Of a stretch of DNA of 64,000 bases, positions 1 through 10,298 are shown piece after piece. Every line of letters begins with the position of its first letter. Position 1 is the first letter of the stretch. Location of the stretch: NCBI GenBank assembly GCA_003615045.1, contig ML014125.1:62001-126000 (forward strand), read 5' to 3'. The DNA comes from Caulochytrium protostelioides (Eukaryota > Chytridiomycota > Caulochytriomycetes > Caulochytriales > Caulochytriaceae). A model generated the notes under the pieces. It was not told where the DNA came from. It did no database searches and saw only the letters and a list, made by a program, of their open reading frames with translations. The position numbers and the translations under genes are program-made.

Positions 1-1933
1 CCAGACCTCGACGTTCGTGTCCAGACTGCCCGACACGGCGTGCGCGCCGCTCGGGCTCCACGCGATGCTGTTGACGCGGGCCGCATGGAACACCCACTGC
101 GAGATCTCGACGGCGCCGCTCGCGAGCCCGTAGACTAGCACCTGCCGCTGCGCGTCCGCGACGGCCACGCGCCCGTCGCCCTGCGCCGCGCCGGGCGCGA
201 ACGCGATGCACGTCACCTCGCCGCGGTTGGCCTCCAGTGTCAGCAGCGGCTGCGGCGGCAGCGCGCTCGTCGTCGGCGTCCACGCATAAACGCGCGTCTT
301 GGTGTCCTTCCCGCCGATCGCCAGCAGGCTCGCGTCGGCGTTGAGGGCGACGGCGGTCGGCGCGAATGGCGGGCGCAGCGTGGCGTTGACCGAGTTGCCG
401 CGGAGCTGCACGACGTCCTGCGAGGTGACGACGGCCGTGAGGCCGTGCGCGGCGGCGAGGCGCACGGGGACGCCCGTGAGCGCTTGCTGCGCGCCGGCAT
501 CGTACCGCGCCTGCGCCGCATCGCCCGTCGTCGCCGTCTGCAGCAGCATGTTGTCCATCCCGACCGACTGGAGCGTGCCGGCGTGCACGTCCGCCGCGAG
601 CCCGACGACCTGCGTGCCCGCATGGCCGGTGCCCGTGACCACGTGGGCGACGCCGTGGTTGTCCCAGGCGCATACGCGGCCGTCGTAGGACGCGGACCAA
701 AGCGTGGCCTGCGTAGCGCCGGCGGCGGGCCCCGTGGCCGTGAGCGCCGTGATGCCGCGCGTGTGGCCGACGACGGTGCGCGACGGCTGGTTGGTGGCCC
801 GATCGAGGTAGTTGAAGTCGCCGTTGCCCGAGAGCGCGACAAGGTGCGCACCCTGCCAGAGCGTGCCGACCTGCTGGAACTCAGGCTGCTGCTGCTGGTC
901 GCCGAAGCTGAACGTGTTGACGACGGCCGTGGCGGCGACGTCCCAGATCTTGGCGGTGTTATCCGCCGAGCCCGTGAGCAGGAACTGGCCGTCGGGCGAC
1001 CACGACGCCGAGAAGATGCCGCCGGTGTGGGCGTTGTCGGCGGTCGAGAGCTCCGCAAGCTTGTCGCCGGAGGTGCCGTCGTACAGGAACAGCTTGCCGT
1101 CCATCCCCGTGCTGACGAAACGCGAGCCGTCCGGGTTATAGCGGACGCACTGGACAAAGCGCGTATGGTCCGTGAGGCTCTTGTTGAACTTGAACGGCAC
1201 GCCATGATAGAAGTTGACAGAAAGATCGTCCGACGCCGTGACGGCGCGCAGGGGGCGTCCCGGGCGGATGCTGACGGCGTTGCAGACCTTGGCGTGGCCG
1301 GTGATCTCGCCGACGCTGGAGGCGCTGTCGAAGAGGAACGCGTGGCCGAAGCGCTCGCGGCCCTCGCCGACCGCGATGAGCCGCTTGCTCTCGAAGTCCC
1401 ACGCGAGATCGTTGATGCGCCCGTTGAAGGCGCGCGTCTCCGTCTTGAGAATCGTTTCCTCGAGGTTCGTCGTGTCCCAGATGCGGATATTGCCGGCGAC
1501 GTCGCCGGACGCGATGTAGTAGCCCGAGGGCGCGTAGCGCGCGACGGTGGCCGCCGCCGCATGCTGCGAATAGACGTGGGCCTTCGACGGGTCGTCCAGG
1601 TTGCGGATCACGACGCTGCGGCCGTTGGTGTAGAGCATGTTGGCGCCCTTCGGGTCGCCGCCCAGGTGCACCGCATGCCCGCGGGTCGTGCTCGGATTGG
1701 GTGCATAAACCGACTCTGCATTATCGCAAAAACGATGGTAGAACCCATGGAAGGAATCACATCGACGACAAGCAGACCCGATCATGAACGCCCTCCAATG
1801 CTTCCATCGATAGCGAGAGAGCCATAGAGTGAGTCGCGCGCATCATCATTATCATCATCATGGGCTGGCCACGCGGGTGGTCGGCTTCGGCGGTATGACC
1901 GTTGAACGTGGACTTACGGAGTTTCGACGACAT
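1..1933 (-). CDS. AIP1: Actin-interacting protein 1 (WDR1/Aip1), partial at window edge
   Basis: This WD40 protein works with cofilin to disassemble actin filaments in the cytoplasm. Two exons are seen: 1933-1918 (only 16 nt, coding MSSKL plus one base) and 1715-1, with an intron at 1917-1716 that starts GTAAGT and ends TGCAG. Joined, 577 residues are visible, beginning MSSKLQSVYAPNPSTTRG. Family landmarks follow in order: LYTNGRSVVIRNLDDP, YAPSGYYIASGDVAGNIRIW (near residues 55-75) and WSPDGQFLLTGSADNTAKIW in the middle. At the window edge a last WSPSGAHAVSGSLDTNVEVW blade matches the penultimate repeat of the family. By comparison with the usual length of about 600 residues, roughly 45 residues lie before position 1. 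No stop interrupts the second exon. Identity is very secure; the tiny first exon is inferred from frame and splice consensus. Confidence 0.93.
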
Positions 1934-3405
1934 GATGGCAAGCGAGTAACGAAAAGAGCGCGTCCGCTCGAGGAACAGGAGGATCGGCAGCAGGCAATCG
2001 TCGGGGGTGGATGGGCTCGAATGGCTCTGGACAGGATGGCTCGATTTATACGGGAGCAAGCCTCGCGATGGATGAAAACGCGCAGCGATCATTGATTCCT
2101 GAGGATTTCACCGTGTGGATAACGAGGATTCGTGGCGCTCTGCTGGCCGACCGCCTTCGCGAGGAGTCATGATACTGCGGTTGGGCCATGCCCTGGTCGT
2201 CATGTTCCGAGCTGCGTGGCGCGCGCCTCCGGTAGATCACATCGTTGGCGGCCGCAGCACGGATCGCCCGCACGGGTGCAGCAGGTGGCCCGTGGCGGAC
2301 GGGGCCGCGTGCCCAAGGCCGTGTGGCGCAGCAGAATCGATGATTCGATTTTCTGAAATGGTTTCTGCCCCGGAGGGCCATTCGGGGTCACGTCGACCCT
2401 GCGTTGCCGTCGAGATCATCGTCGCGGGTCTGGCATGCCAGGAATCACGTAAATGGCATGCGGCTCTGAATGGTTTCGGACCACGGTGATCGCTCGAGGG
2501 CGACACCTGGCCGAGAGCCGCTGCCCTCGAGCTCGCTGCAGCATCACGATGGCCAGCACGAGACTTTTCGACTCACCTCAAGCTGCTCGCTGTCGACGAG
2601 CCGATACGACACCGACATCCATATCGACTCTGCCCATCAAAGAGGCACGTCGACGGCGTCGACAGGGTCTTGTGAGTCACGCCGGGGGTGTGAGTCACGT
2701 ATCTCCGAGGCTTCTTCGAGCTGTGCCGCTCCTTCGGCCACGCTCTGGGCGGGCGAAAGCAGGAAGGGGGGCCTCCTCGTCCCCGGCGCTTCACCGGCTT
2801 GCGCGACGGCCCGCCCACCCGCTGGGCGTCGGCAGCAGGACGCCGGCGGCGGCAGGACGCCGGCGGCGGCAGGACGCCGGCGGGACGGGCTCCCTCTCCG
2901 GACACGGGTGCAGCGCCGTGTAGCGGCCGAGTCCCACTCGTCCGCCCGCCCGCCGGCCCGCGGCCACCGGCATCCCTTCCACGCGAGACGAGGCCGGTCC
3001 CGGTCGTCCGAGGGACACCGCGCGACGCTGCTGCGCGGCACTCGTCGCTGCGAACATCCGCTCCACGGCATCGTTCGCGCCGCCCAGGCCGGTGCCGTCC
3101 TGCGGCTCTGCGCGGCGCTCATCGCCGCGCCCCTCCAAGCCTTCCCATCCTCGAAACCTCCGCACGGGCTCATCTGCTGCCTCGGCGCTACGCATGCGCA
3201 TACTGGCGCGGGGACGCCTCAGACCTGACCTGACGGCTCGTCGATTATCGTCCACCTTCTCCGACACCCTTGCGCGCCCATACTGCAAGCGCCTCCCGGT
3301 TACTGTGATTTTGCTGCATCGCCGACTGCTTGACGCTCGCTTCCTCGCCGGTTCTTTCTCTCTGGATTTTTTTTTTTCATTAACGGCATCAACCCCGCGG
3401 CCAGG
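1934..3405. other. Intergenic, divergent promoter region AIP1 / FARSA
   Basis: No convincing gene is present. The stretch separates the 5' ends of two divergent genes and should hold both promoters. It contains three direct copies of a 17-bp GC-rich unit (2837-2885) and a run of about 11 T (3367-3377) just before the synthetase start. The T-run followed by an AG immediately before the ATG (CCAGGATGG at about 3402) resembles the 3' end of a 5'-UTR intron, but no donor could be fixed. Confidence 0.5.
2837..2885. repeat. 17-bp tandem repeat, 3 copies
   Basis: The unit AGGACGCCGGCGGCGGC starts at 2837, 2854 and 2871, with the last copy ending imperfectly. It lies in the divergent intergenic region between AIP1 and the synthetase gene. 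No function is apparent. Confidence 0.8.
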
Positions 3406-4989
3406 ATGGCGCCCACCAAGGAGCAGGTGGCCCAGGCCGTGCTGGACGCCGTGGCGGCCAACGGCGCCATCAAGGACACCACCGGCTTCACCGTGGCGGG
3501 CGAGGCGATCGCCCAGCCGGTGATCCTGGGCGCCCTCAACTCGCTCAAGATGAAGGAGATGGTCGACTACACGACGCTCGCGCACGACGTCCTGACGCTC
3601 ACGGACGAGGGCGAAGCTATGCGCGCCGAGGGCTCGTACGAGTACCGCTTCTGGGCCGCTTTGCCCGCCGCCGGCGACGCGCCGATGCCGCCCGCGCAGG
3701 CCGCCCAGGTGCTCGGCAAGATGTCTGGGTTGGGCCAGGCCCAGGCCATGAAGCGCAAGTGGGTCACCAAGACCGCAGACGGCTGGGTCCGTGCCGCTGA
3801 AGCCGTCCAGGACGCCACGCGGGAGGCCCTCGTCGCCGTCGCCGCCGCTGCCGCCGCCTCGCACCAGCAGCAGCAACAGGCGTCGTCATCGACGTCGGCA
3901 GACCACGCGAGCGAGGCGCCCGCGTCGGGACCGCTCGCGGCGCCGTCGGCGGCTGTGCTCAAGGAGCTCAAGTCGCGCAAGCTGACAAAGCTGACGAAGA
4001 TCACGAGCTATGCCGTCACGAAGGGCCCTTGCTTCACGACCGAGATGAAGGAGGAGCTCGGCGAGATCACGGCCGAGCTCATCGCCTCGGGCGAGTGGGA
4101 GACCGCGCCGCTCAAGAAGTACAACTTCGCGGCCGAGGGCGTGCTCCCGGCCTCGGGCTACCTGCACCCGCTGCTCAAGGTCCGCGAGGAATTCCGCCAG
4201 ATCTTCTTCGAGCTCGGCTTCACGGAGATGCCGACCAACCGCTATGTGGAGAGCAGCTTCTGGAACTTCGACGCCCTTTTCCAGCCGCAACAGCACCCGG
4301 CGCGCGATGCCCACGACACTTTCTTCCTCAAGCAGCCGCAGAACGCCGACCTAAGCGTCGTCGATCCGGCCCTCATCGAGCGCGTCGCCCATGTGCACAG
4401 CCACGGCGCGTACGGCTCGCTCGGGTACGGATACGACTGGTCGAAGCAGGAGGCTGAGAAGCTCATCCTGCGCACGCACACGACCGCCGTATCCTCGCGC
4501 ATGCTGTATGAACTGGCACAGCAGAAGCCCTTCAAGCCGACGAAGCTCTTCTCGATTGACCGCGTGTTCCGCAACGAGACCGTCGATGCGACCCACCTCG
4601 CCGAGTTCTCCCAAATTGAGGGCCTCGTCGCCGAGCGCGGCCTCACCCTCGGCCATCTGATCGGCATCATCCACGACTTCTTCAAAAAGCTCGGAATCGA
4701 GAAACTCCGCTTCAAACCCGCGTACAATCCATACACTGAGCCCTCGATGGAGATCTTCTCGTGGCACGAGGGCCTCGGCAAGTACGTTGAAATTGGAAAT
4801 AGTGGCTGTTTCCGTCCCGAAATGCTGCGCTCGCTCGGCCTGCCCGAGGACGTGAGCGTCATTGCCTGGGGTCTCTCGCTCGAGCGGCCCACGATGATCA
4901 AGTATGGCATCAACAACATCCGCGATCTCGTCGGTCACCGCGTCGACCTCAACATGATCCGTCGCAACGCCCTGCCGCGCTTTGATTAA
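3406..4989 (+). CDS. FARSA: Phenylalanyl-tRNA synthetase alpha subunit, cytosolic
   Basis: This is the catalytic subunit of the cytosolic alpha2beta2 enzyme (yeast gene FRS2) that charges tRNA-Phe. The frame is intronless, 527 residues, close to the usual 500 or so. The N-terminal 150 residues are the helical/winged-helix tRNA-binding region, followed by a Gln/Ser-rich linker (about 147-180). The class II core follows. It contains FFELGFTEMPTNRYVESSFW (about 266-286), motif 2 RVFRNETVDATHLAEFSQIE (about 386-405), the phenylalanine-pocket region FKPAYNPYTEPSMEIFSWHE, and motif 3 AWGLSLERPTMIKYGI (about 487-502). The start is the first ATG after a T-rich leader. The unrelated TAP42 gene follows on the same strand. 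The beta subunit is not in this window. Confidence 0.97.
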   Translation: MAPTKEQVAQAVLDAVAANGAIKDTTGFTVAGEAIAQPVILGALNSLKMKEMVDYTTLAHDVLTLTDEGEAMRAEGSYEYRFWAALPAAGDAPMPPAQAAQVLGKMSGLGQAQAMKRKWVTKTADGWVRAAEAVQDATREALVAVAAAAAASHQQQQQASSSTSADHASEAPASGPLAAPSAAVLKELKSRKLTKLTKITSYAVTKGPCFTTEMKEELGEITAELIASGEWETAPLKKYNFAAEGVLPASGYLHPLLKVREEFRQIFFELGFTEMPTNRYVESSFWNFDALFQPQQHPARDAHDTFFLKQPQNADLSVVDPALIERVAHVHSHGAYGSLGYGYDWSKQEAEKLILRTHTTAVSSRMLYELAQQKPFKPTKLFSIDRVFRNETVDATHLAEFSQIEGLVAERGLTLGHLIGIIHDFFKKLGIEKLRFKPAYNPYTEPSMEIFSWHEGLGKYVEIGNSGCFRPEMLRSLGLPEDVSVIAWGLSLERPTMIKYGINNIRDLVGHRVDLNMIRRNALPRFD

Positions 4990-5668
4990 GCTCGTTGCTG
5001 TGATGCGGCCCGTCGCAACGCACCCTCCGGCGCATCCGTGATCATCGGTCCGTGATATCCCTGTGTTTTAGCGCCATGGCAGGATGCTTTATGTTACCTA
5101 TATATCCATTTTTATAAAAAATATACTTAATTGCTAGAAACGAAGAAGAGAATCGAATCGTGGGTTCGCGATGAGGGTATGCTTGCGCATCAAGGCGGTC
5201 GGATGCGTCGTTGCACCCGCGACTGCCTCGATCACTTCGGTTGCTTTGGCCGCTTCAACAGGGTCCCGCGTGGAAGGCAAAGGTGTGGCGTCGGCTTGCG
5301 GCAGGGGTGCGACGGGGGGTTCTTCCCTCTTCCCTCTTGCCCTCTGTTGCTTCGGGGGCCAGCTCAAGCGTTGGATGGCTGATCCCACGTCGGAAGCGGA
5401 CCATGAAGCAGACGGATGGTATCAATCGGCATCGATATCGACAAGCGTCGTTGAAGAAAGCCGCAAGCCGTCTCTGCCACGCATGAGGCTGTGTAGTGCC
5501 AGACTCGTCCCCGCATCCGTTTCTCGAAGACGACGACGACCTCATGACGGCGACCACGTGGTGAGTTCATCACACACCCTCCGATCCCGTGCAAACCCAT
5601 TTGATGTGACTCGAACGCATCTCTGAATCCGAGCTCGACCACGACGACGATAGCCATCACGATAACGA

Positions 5669-5669
<1 letters not shown>
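4990..5669. other. Intergenic: FARSA 3' region and TAP42 promoter
   Basis: An AT-rich tract at about 5088-5137, with several TATATA/ATAAAA-like runs, stands out from the GC-rich surroundings and is the probable poly(A) region of the synthetase gene. The rest shows no conserved reading frame. From the in-frame TGA at 5607 to the TAP42 ATG the frame stays open, but it has no ATG. Confidence 0.5.

Positions 5670-5759
<90 letters not shown>
5670..5759 (+). repeat. (AACAGC)15 hexanucleotide microsatellite in TAP42 leader
   Basis: Fifteen perfect AACAGC units run without interruption and end 21 bp before the TAP42 start codon. In the TAP42 frame they would encode a run of Asn-Ser pairs. The frame is open through them from the stop at 5607, but without an upstream ATG. 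They are therefore most likely an unstructured CAA-rich 5' leader. Confidence 0.9.
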
Positions 5760-5762
<3 letters not shown>

Positions 5763-5780
5763 GACGACCCAGTCGTCAAG

Positions 5781-7346
5781 ATGATGACCTCCGCCGCGCC
5801 GGAGGCGTCTGCGGCAGACGCCGCGCCGCATCAGGAAAACGAATCGCCCGCTCTCACCCTCAAGACGGCCGTCGCCGAAGCGGCGCCCGCTGACGCCGCC
5901 GCGGCCACGATGAGCTCGACCGACGCCGACGCCGTCGCCGTGCCGCTGCGCGCGCTGGTCGACGCACCGGCGGCGCCGGCGACCGTCTCATCGCTGTCCG
6001 CCACCCGCGCGCCGCAGGACGCCGCCGTCGCCACCACAGCGCGGGACGGCGGGACGGCGCCACAGCCGGACCGCGGTGACGACGGCACGGGCCCCAGCCT
6101 AAAGACGCTCTACCGCCGTGCCGTGCAGACCTACACGGACCTCGTGGACGGCGATCTGGCCAGCAGCGACGAGCGCTACCAGGTAAGCGCGATGGCGGAC
6201 TTCTCATCTCGTTGTAAGCGAGGCATGGACTGACCATGGTGAATTTCTGTTTGTGCAATGATGCCATCTCCTGGGGTGATGATGGATCCATAGTCCCGGC
6301 TCGATCGGGCGGTCGATGATCTGCTGACGTGCGCGAACCGGATCACGCTGCTGGGTCTGTTCTCGACGAACGAGAGTATGGAGGACGTCAACACGACGGA
6401 TCTGCAGTACTTTGCCGTCGACTTCTTCCTCGGCGCCCTGATCGCGCTCCGCGCCACGCGCGACCGCGAGGCCTCGCTGCAGCGGCTGGCCGCGTGCGAG
6501 CGCCGTTTTCTCGCGTTTCTCGAACGCTGCGACCACTACGACCAGCTCGACGCCGCAACGCGCGGCGTCTTCAAAGCATTCCAGCGCAACACACCGCTGC
6601 CGCGTGAGGACCCCGGCGCCGCGCGGGAGTCGCGGATCGCCCGCTACAAGGCGGAGAAGGCCGCCCGCGCGCTGCTGCGCCAGCTCACGCAGCAGATGCG
6701 CTCCCACCGTGCGATTCGTGCCAGCAACGCCGCCGCCGACCGTGACGACGCGCCGCACGCCACCGCGTTCGGCCGCGACGCCGACGACGACGAGGACTTC
6801 GACCGCGCCGACGAGACGCTGCAGCGGCAGCTGCTCATGACGAGCCTGGCGCTGCATATCCGCACGGCGCTGGAGCAACTGCAGGCGGTGCGGGACGAGC
6901 GCGGCATGCTGGAGCAGATGGCGCGGCGCGAGGCCGAGCGGCCGGCCCGGGCGGTGGTCGCGGCGCCGCAGCGCGGCACGGACGCCGAGGACACGCGCAT
7001 CGAGGCGCGCGGCCGCGCCGACCAGTGGAGCCGGTTCAACACGGCGCCGCTGATGGCCAAGAACGGCAAGATCCTGCGGCCGTTCGTGCTGAGTAACGAG
7101 CGCCAAGAAGTGCGCGACCGGGTCTTCCGTCCCGGGCACAACCTTCCGACCATGACGGTCGAGGAGTACCTAGAGAACGAGAAGGCGCGCGGCAACTTCC
7201 TGCAGGGCGGCACCAACCCGGCCCCCAAAGAGATCGACGACTTGGACTACGATGCGCTGGACGCCGACACGCTCAAGAAACGCGCGTTCGACGACTTTAA
7301 GGACGCCAACCCCCGTGGCTGGGGCAACCGCGCCAACAAGGGCTGA
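5781..7346 (+). CDS. TAP42: TAP42/alpha4 (IGBP1) PP2A-binding regulator
   Basis: This protein binds free catalytic subunits of PP2A-type phosphatases and acts downstream of TOR signalling. There are two exons, 5781-6182 and 6294-7346, with an intron at 6183-6293 (GTAAGC...ATAG, phase 0), giving 484 residues. The first about 105 residues are Ala-rich and not conserved. The helical TAP42 domain begins near SLKTLYRRAVQTYTDLVDGD and continues across the junction into SRLDRAVDDLLTCANRITLL, then DLQYFAVDFFLGALIALR. The C-terminal signature PTMTVEEYLENEKARG (about 419-434) and the tail ANPRGWGNRANKG are typical of the family. The downstream neighbour NUP37 is convergent. Confidence 0.93.
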
Positions 7347-7371
7347 TGCGGCTCGAAGACGGCCTTTTATA

Positions 7372-7377
7372 TTTATT
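7372..7377 (-). terminator. Poly(A) signal AATAAA for NUP37
   Basis: A canonical AATAAA on the minus strand lies about 130 nt beyond the NUP37 stop, in an AT-rich island between the convergent TAP42 and NUP37 genes. The same island may serve TAP42 on the other strand. Confidence 0.5.
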
Positions 7378-7503
7378 GAATGAAAAGACGTATGGACATG
7401 CATCATGCCTCCCATCACCGACCCGGTAGTGATTCAAGACTGCTGCTTTCCGGCAACGGCCACCTCGAAAGCCGATCCGTGCTGCCGGGTCGGCGACGCC
7501 GGC

Positions 7504-9014
7504 TCAGACGAGGTAAAACACGAGGCCGTGGCGGTCGGCGGCAAGCAGGACGGGCGCGGCAGCGTGCCAGCTTGCATGCCACCACGCGCCGCCCTTGCCG
7601 CGGCGTGGCGGCACGGCCCGCGACAGCCGGGCCTCCGGCGTCCACAGCACGAGCGACGCGCCGGCCCCAGCGCTCGCGGCGGTCCCGCCGCCGCCGCCCG
7701 CCGCCAGCACGCTGTACGTGCCCTCGCCGCACGGCATCCACTGGACCGCTGTCGCGTTACGCGCCGCATCGGCCAAGGGCGCCGCGGCGCTCGCGGCGCC
7801 GCCCTCGCCGCCCAGACCCGTGGGCAGCGCGGTCTCGGGCCCGGCGAGCGCGGCGCGGTGCGAGCGGTAGGTATACACCGTGGGCCCGACGGCGGCGGCG
7901 AAGCGCGCCGCGTGGCGCGGGTGCCACGCCGCGGCCGTGAGGCCTGTGCGGCCGGCGCCGACGGGCGCGACGAGCCCGGGCGCCGGCGGCTGGTACACAG
8001 CCAGCTGAACGCTCTGCTGCTGCACGTCGATGAACTGGATCGCGCCGCTCGCGTCCGCAAGCATCAGCAGAGACGGCTTGGCGGCGTGCCACTCGGCCGC
8101 GACGCCGCGCGATGACAGCTTGATGGCCACGGGCTCGGGCAGCGGCGCCACGGGCATGGCGAAGTGCACCGTCGGTGATGACGATGCCGCCGTGGCGCCG
8201 GCTGGGGCGTCAGTATTCAGGTGGAGCGAGGCGGACGAGCCCTGCGGCGTGATAAGAGCGGTCGTCGCCGTCGTCGCGGCCATGACGGTCAAGTCGTAGA
8301 GACGTGCGGCATGGGCGTCGCCGGCTGCCGCGAGCAGGGTGCCCGCTGAGCGGTCCTCCAGGGTGGACTGGTTGAAGCTCAGCGCGTTGACCCAGCCGAT
8401 GGCGCGCGACGTATCCAGCGGCAGGAGCTGCGCGTCCTCCACGAGATAGATGTCACCCGGCTGCGTCGCGATGGCGAGGGCCGCCTTGGTCTCCTCGAGC
8501 CGCGAGGAGCGCGGCGACCACGCGATCTGGTGGATGGGAGCGCCGACGGCGATGCGGTGCAGCAGCACAGGCTCATACTCCGCGCGTGGCAAGGTTGGCA
8601 GACGGCGTGCGGTTGGGAAGCCCGTCAGCGCGGGCACATGGTAGATGAACAAGGTCTCGTCGCCCGCTGCGAACCGTGGGAGGGAGGAGGCGTCGTCGTC
8701 GCGTGGCATATAAAGGCATGATGGTGAGTCCCATGGGGAGATCCTAGCATTTGCTCGCTTCAGCATCAAAAGCACCTGTTCGAGGCGGAGATGGGTCGAC
8801 CATGCCTGCTGAGCAAAGATCACTTACCGACAGCGAGCAGCGATGCTGCCGACGTGAAGGGGCACAGGGCGACCGCCGTGATGCGGCAGGGCGCGGTCCA
8901 GGCCGCGAGTTCCTGGATAGCGCCGGCCGGCGTCGATGGCGTGGCGGCGATCGTGCCGGCTCCCACGGCATGAGCCGCGGCGCCATGCGCCGTGACGTAC
9001 GCTTCGACCGTCAT
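7504..9014 (-). CDS. NUP37: Nucleoporin Nup37 (WD40, Y-complex)
   Basis: Nup37 is a beta-propeller subunit of the nuclear pore Y (Nup107-160) complex. Exons are 9014-8828 and 8666-7504, with an intron at 8827-8667 (GTAAGT, pyrimidine-rich end, CGCAG). The joined protein is 449 residues, with the junction reading LLAVAGDETLFIYHVPAL. Family similarity is visible in QIAWSPRSSRL, in AAEWHAAKPSLLMLADASGA followed by IQFID (the CWHPEE/GTIRFYD blade of animal NUP37), and in the C-terminal SWHAAAPVLLAADRHGLVFY. It is longer than the human protein (326 residues) because of Ala/Gly-rich loops. No family-specific catalytic site exists, so the call rests on blade order and the C-terminal match. Another WD40 family is possible but less likely. 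Confidence 0.8.
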
Positions 9015-10298
9015 GGGCGGCGCTTCGGCAGAGAGACGGCGACGGCGACGGCCCGCGAGGCGACAGGCAATGACGACGGAGACGATCCGACAGCGGGAAG
9101 ACCCAGGAATCCACGCGTTCTGCGCGGGAATTCACGCGTTGTTATCGCACGTTTGGCGGCGCGGAGCACGGCGCAGAGAAGCAGAGAAATCGAGCAACAG
9201 CCAAGCGGAGCCGCGGAAGCAGCGAATAGGCAGGCAGACGAGGCGGTGGCGACAGCACCCGACGGAGCAGCGTGCGACGCGCGTTCAGGACGGCGGACAG
9301 CAACGGTGCGTCCACTCGGGATCTGTGACCGCATCGGCCGCTTCGACGCGCGGATGCGCCGCATACTAGGACCCGCGCCGCCATGAGCTTGGGGAAGACC
9401 CTTGCCGCCCCTTCCTTCCTGGCCGCCATCGCTGGCGGCCCTCGCGGCCCTCGCGCAACGCCGATCGTGCGGCGCTAGCCGCCGCCGCCACCCAAAGCCA
9501 CACCTCCGCCGACGGGGCCGACGGGGCCGAGCGAGTCCGGCCTCAGCCCGCGATTTGGGCTCGACGTGGTAGGGACGCCATCATCGGTATCACCGGTATC
9601 ACAGTATCACATACACTAACGATGCTTTACGGGCATGCTTTCAACGGGTACGCCCTGTACGATCACCGTGATTGCGACGTCAGCCATGGTCTGCCGGTGA
9701 GCTGTGATGATGGGCGGTCTTCGCGCGCTTCGAATGACGCGAATGGCGCTTGCGGAGTTTTCTCTTTTCGTCTTTCTCCCACCACGGCATGGCAGGGACC
9801 CGCCATGACGGCAGTGTAGCCGTTTTCATCTGCCCGCGCCAACCAGGTCTGACGCAGACCAGTGGTGTGGATGAGGCCTAACGTCTAACACAAGAGGCCG
9901 AATGTCGCTCGGATCTCCCTGATCGCTGATAGTCCATAGCCTTTTGTCTCGCGGACGTTGACGCTGACTCTTCTTTTCAGACCGTCGCGGCGGAGTTTCG
10001 ATACGCAGCAACCTCTCTCTCCGGAAACCACCCGCCTGCCTCGCTAGTGACGACTCCGGCTTCGCTTTGCCGCCATGACATGGCCGATGCCGGTCAGCAC
10101 GACGGGGAAAGTCCCCGTCAAGACTGAGGTACATACGCGATCGTGATCGTCTGCGCATGGATCGCCCTCGACCCTGCACCTCGCTTGCTCCAGCTTGACG
10201 GATCCCTGCAATACTGACCGGCAATACTGACGGCGATCCTTCACCCATGCTCACCATTAATGTCATTACGCGCTGGTCATTCATGATTCGTCCTCACC
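9015..10298. other. Intergenic, divergent promoter region NUP37 / DUS3
   Basis: I see no gene here. A 117-codon minus frame (9364-9011) ends by overlapping the NUP37 ATG, but it is low-complexity and resembles no family. Short tandem motifs occur near 9504-9525 (two GCCGACGGG units) and 9589-9613 (repeated TATCAC). Confidence 0.5.

Noticed and set aside
240-1562. 440-codon minus frame at the window start
   Set aside because: It is an Arg/Ser-rich shifted frame. The real AIP1 frame on the same strand has no stop before position 1.
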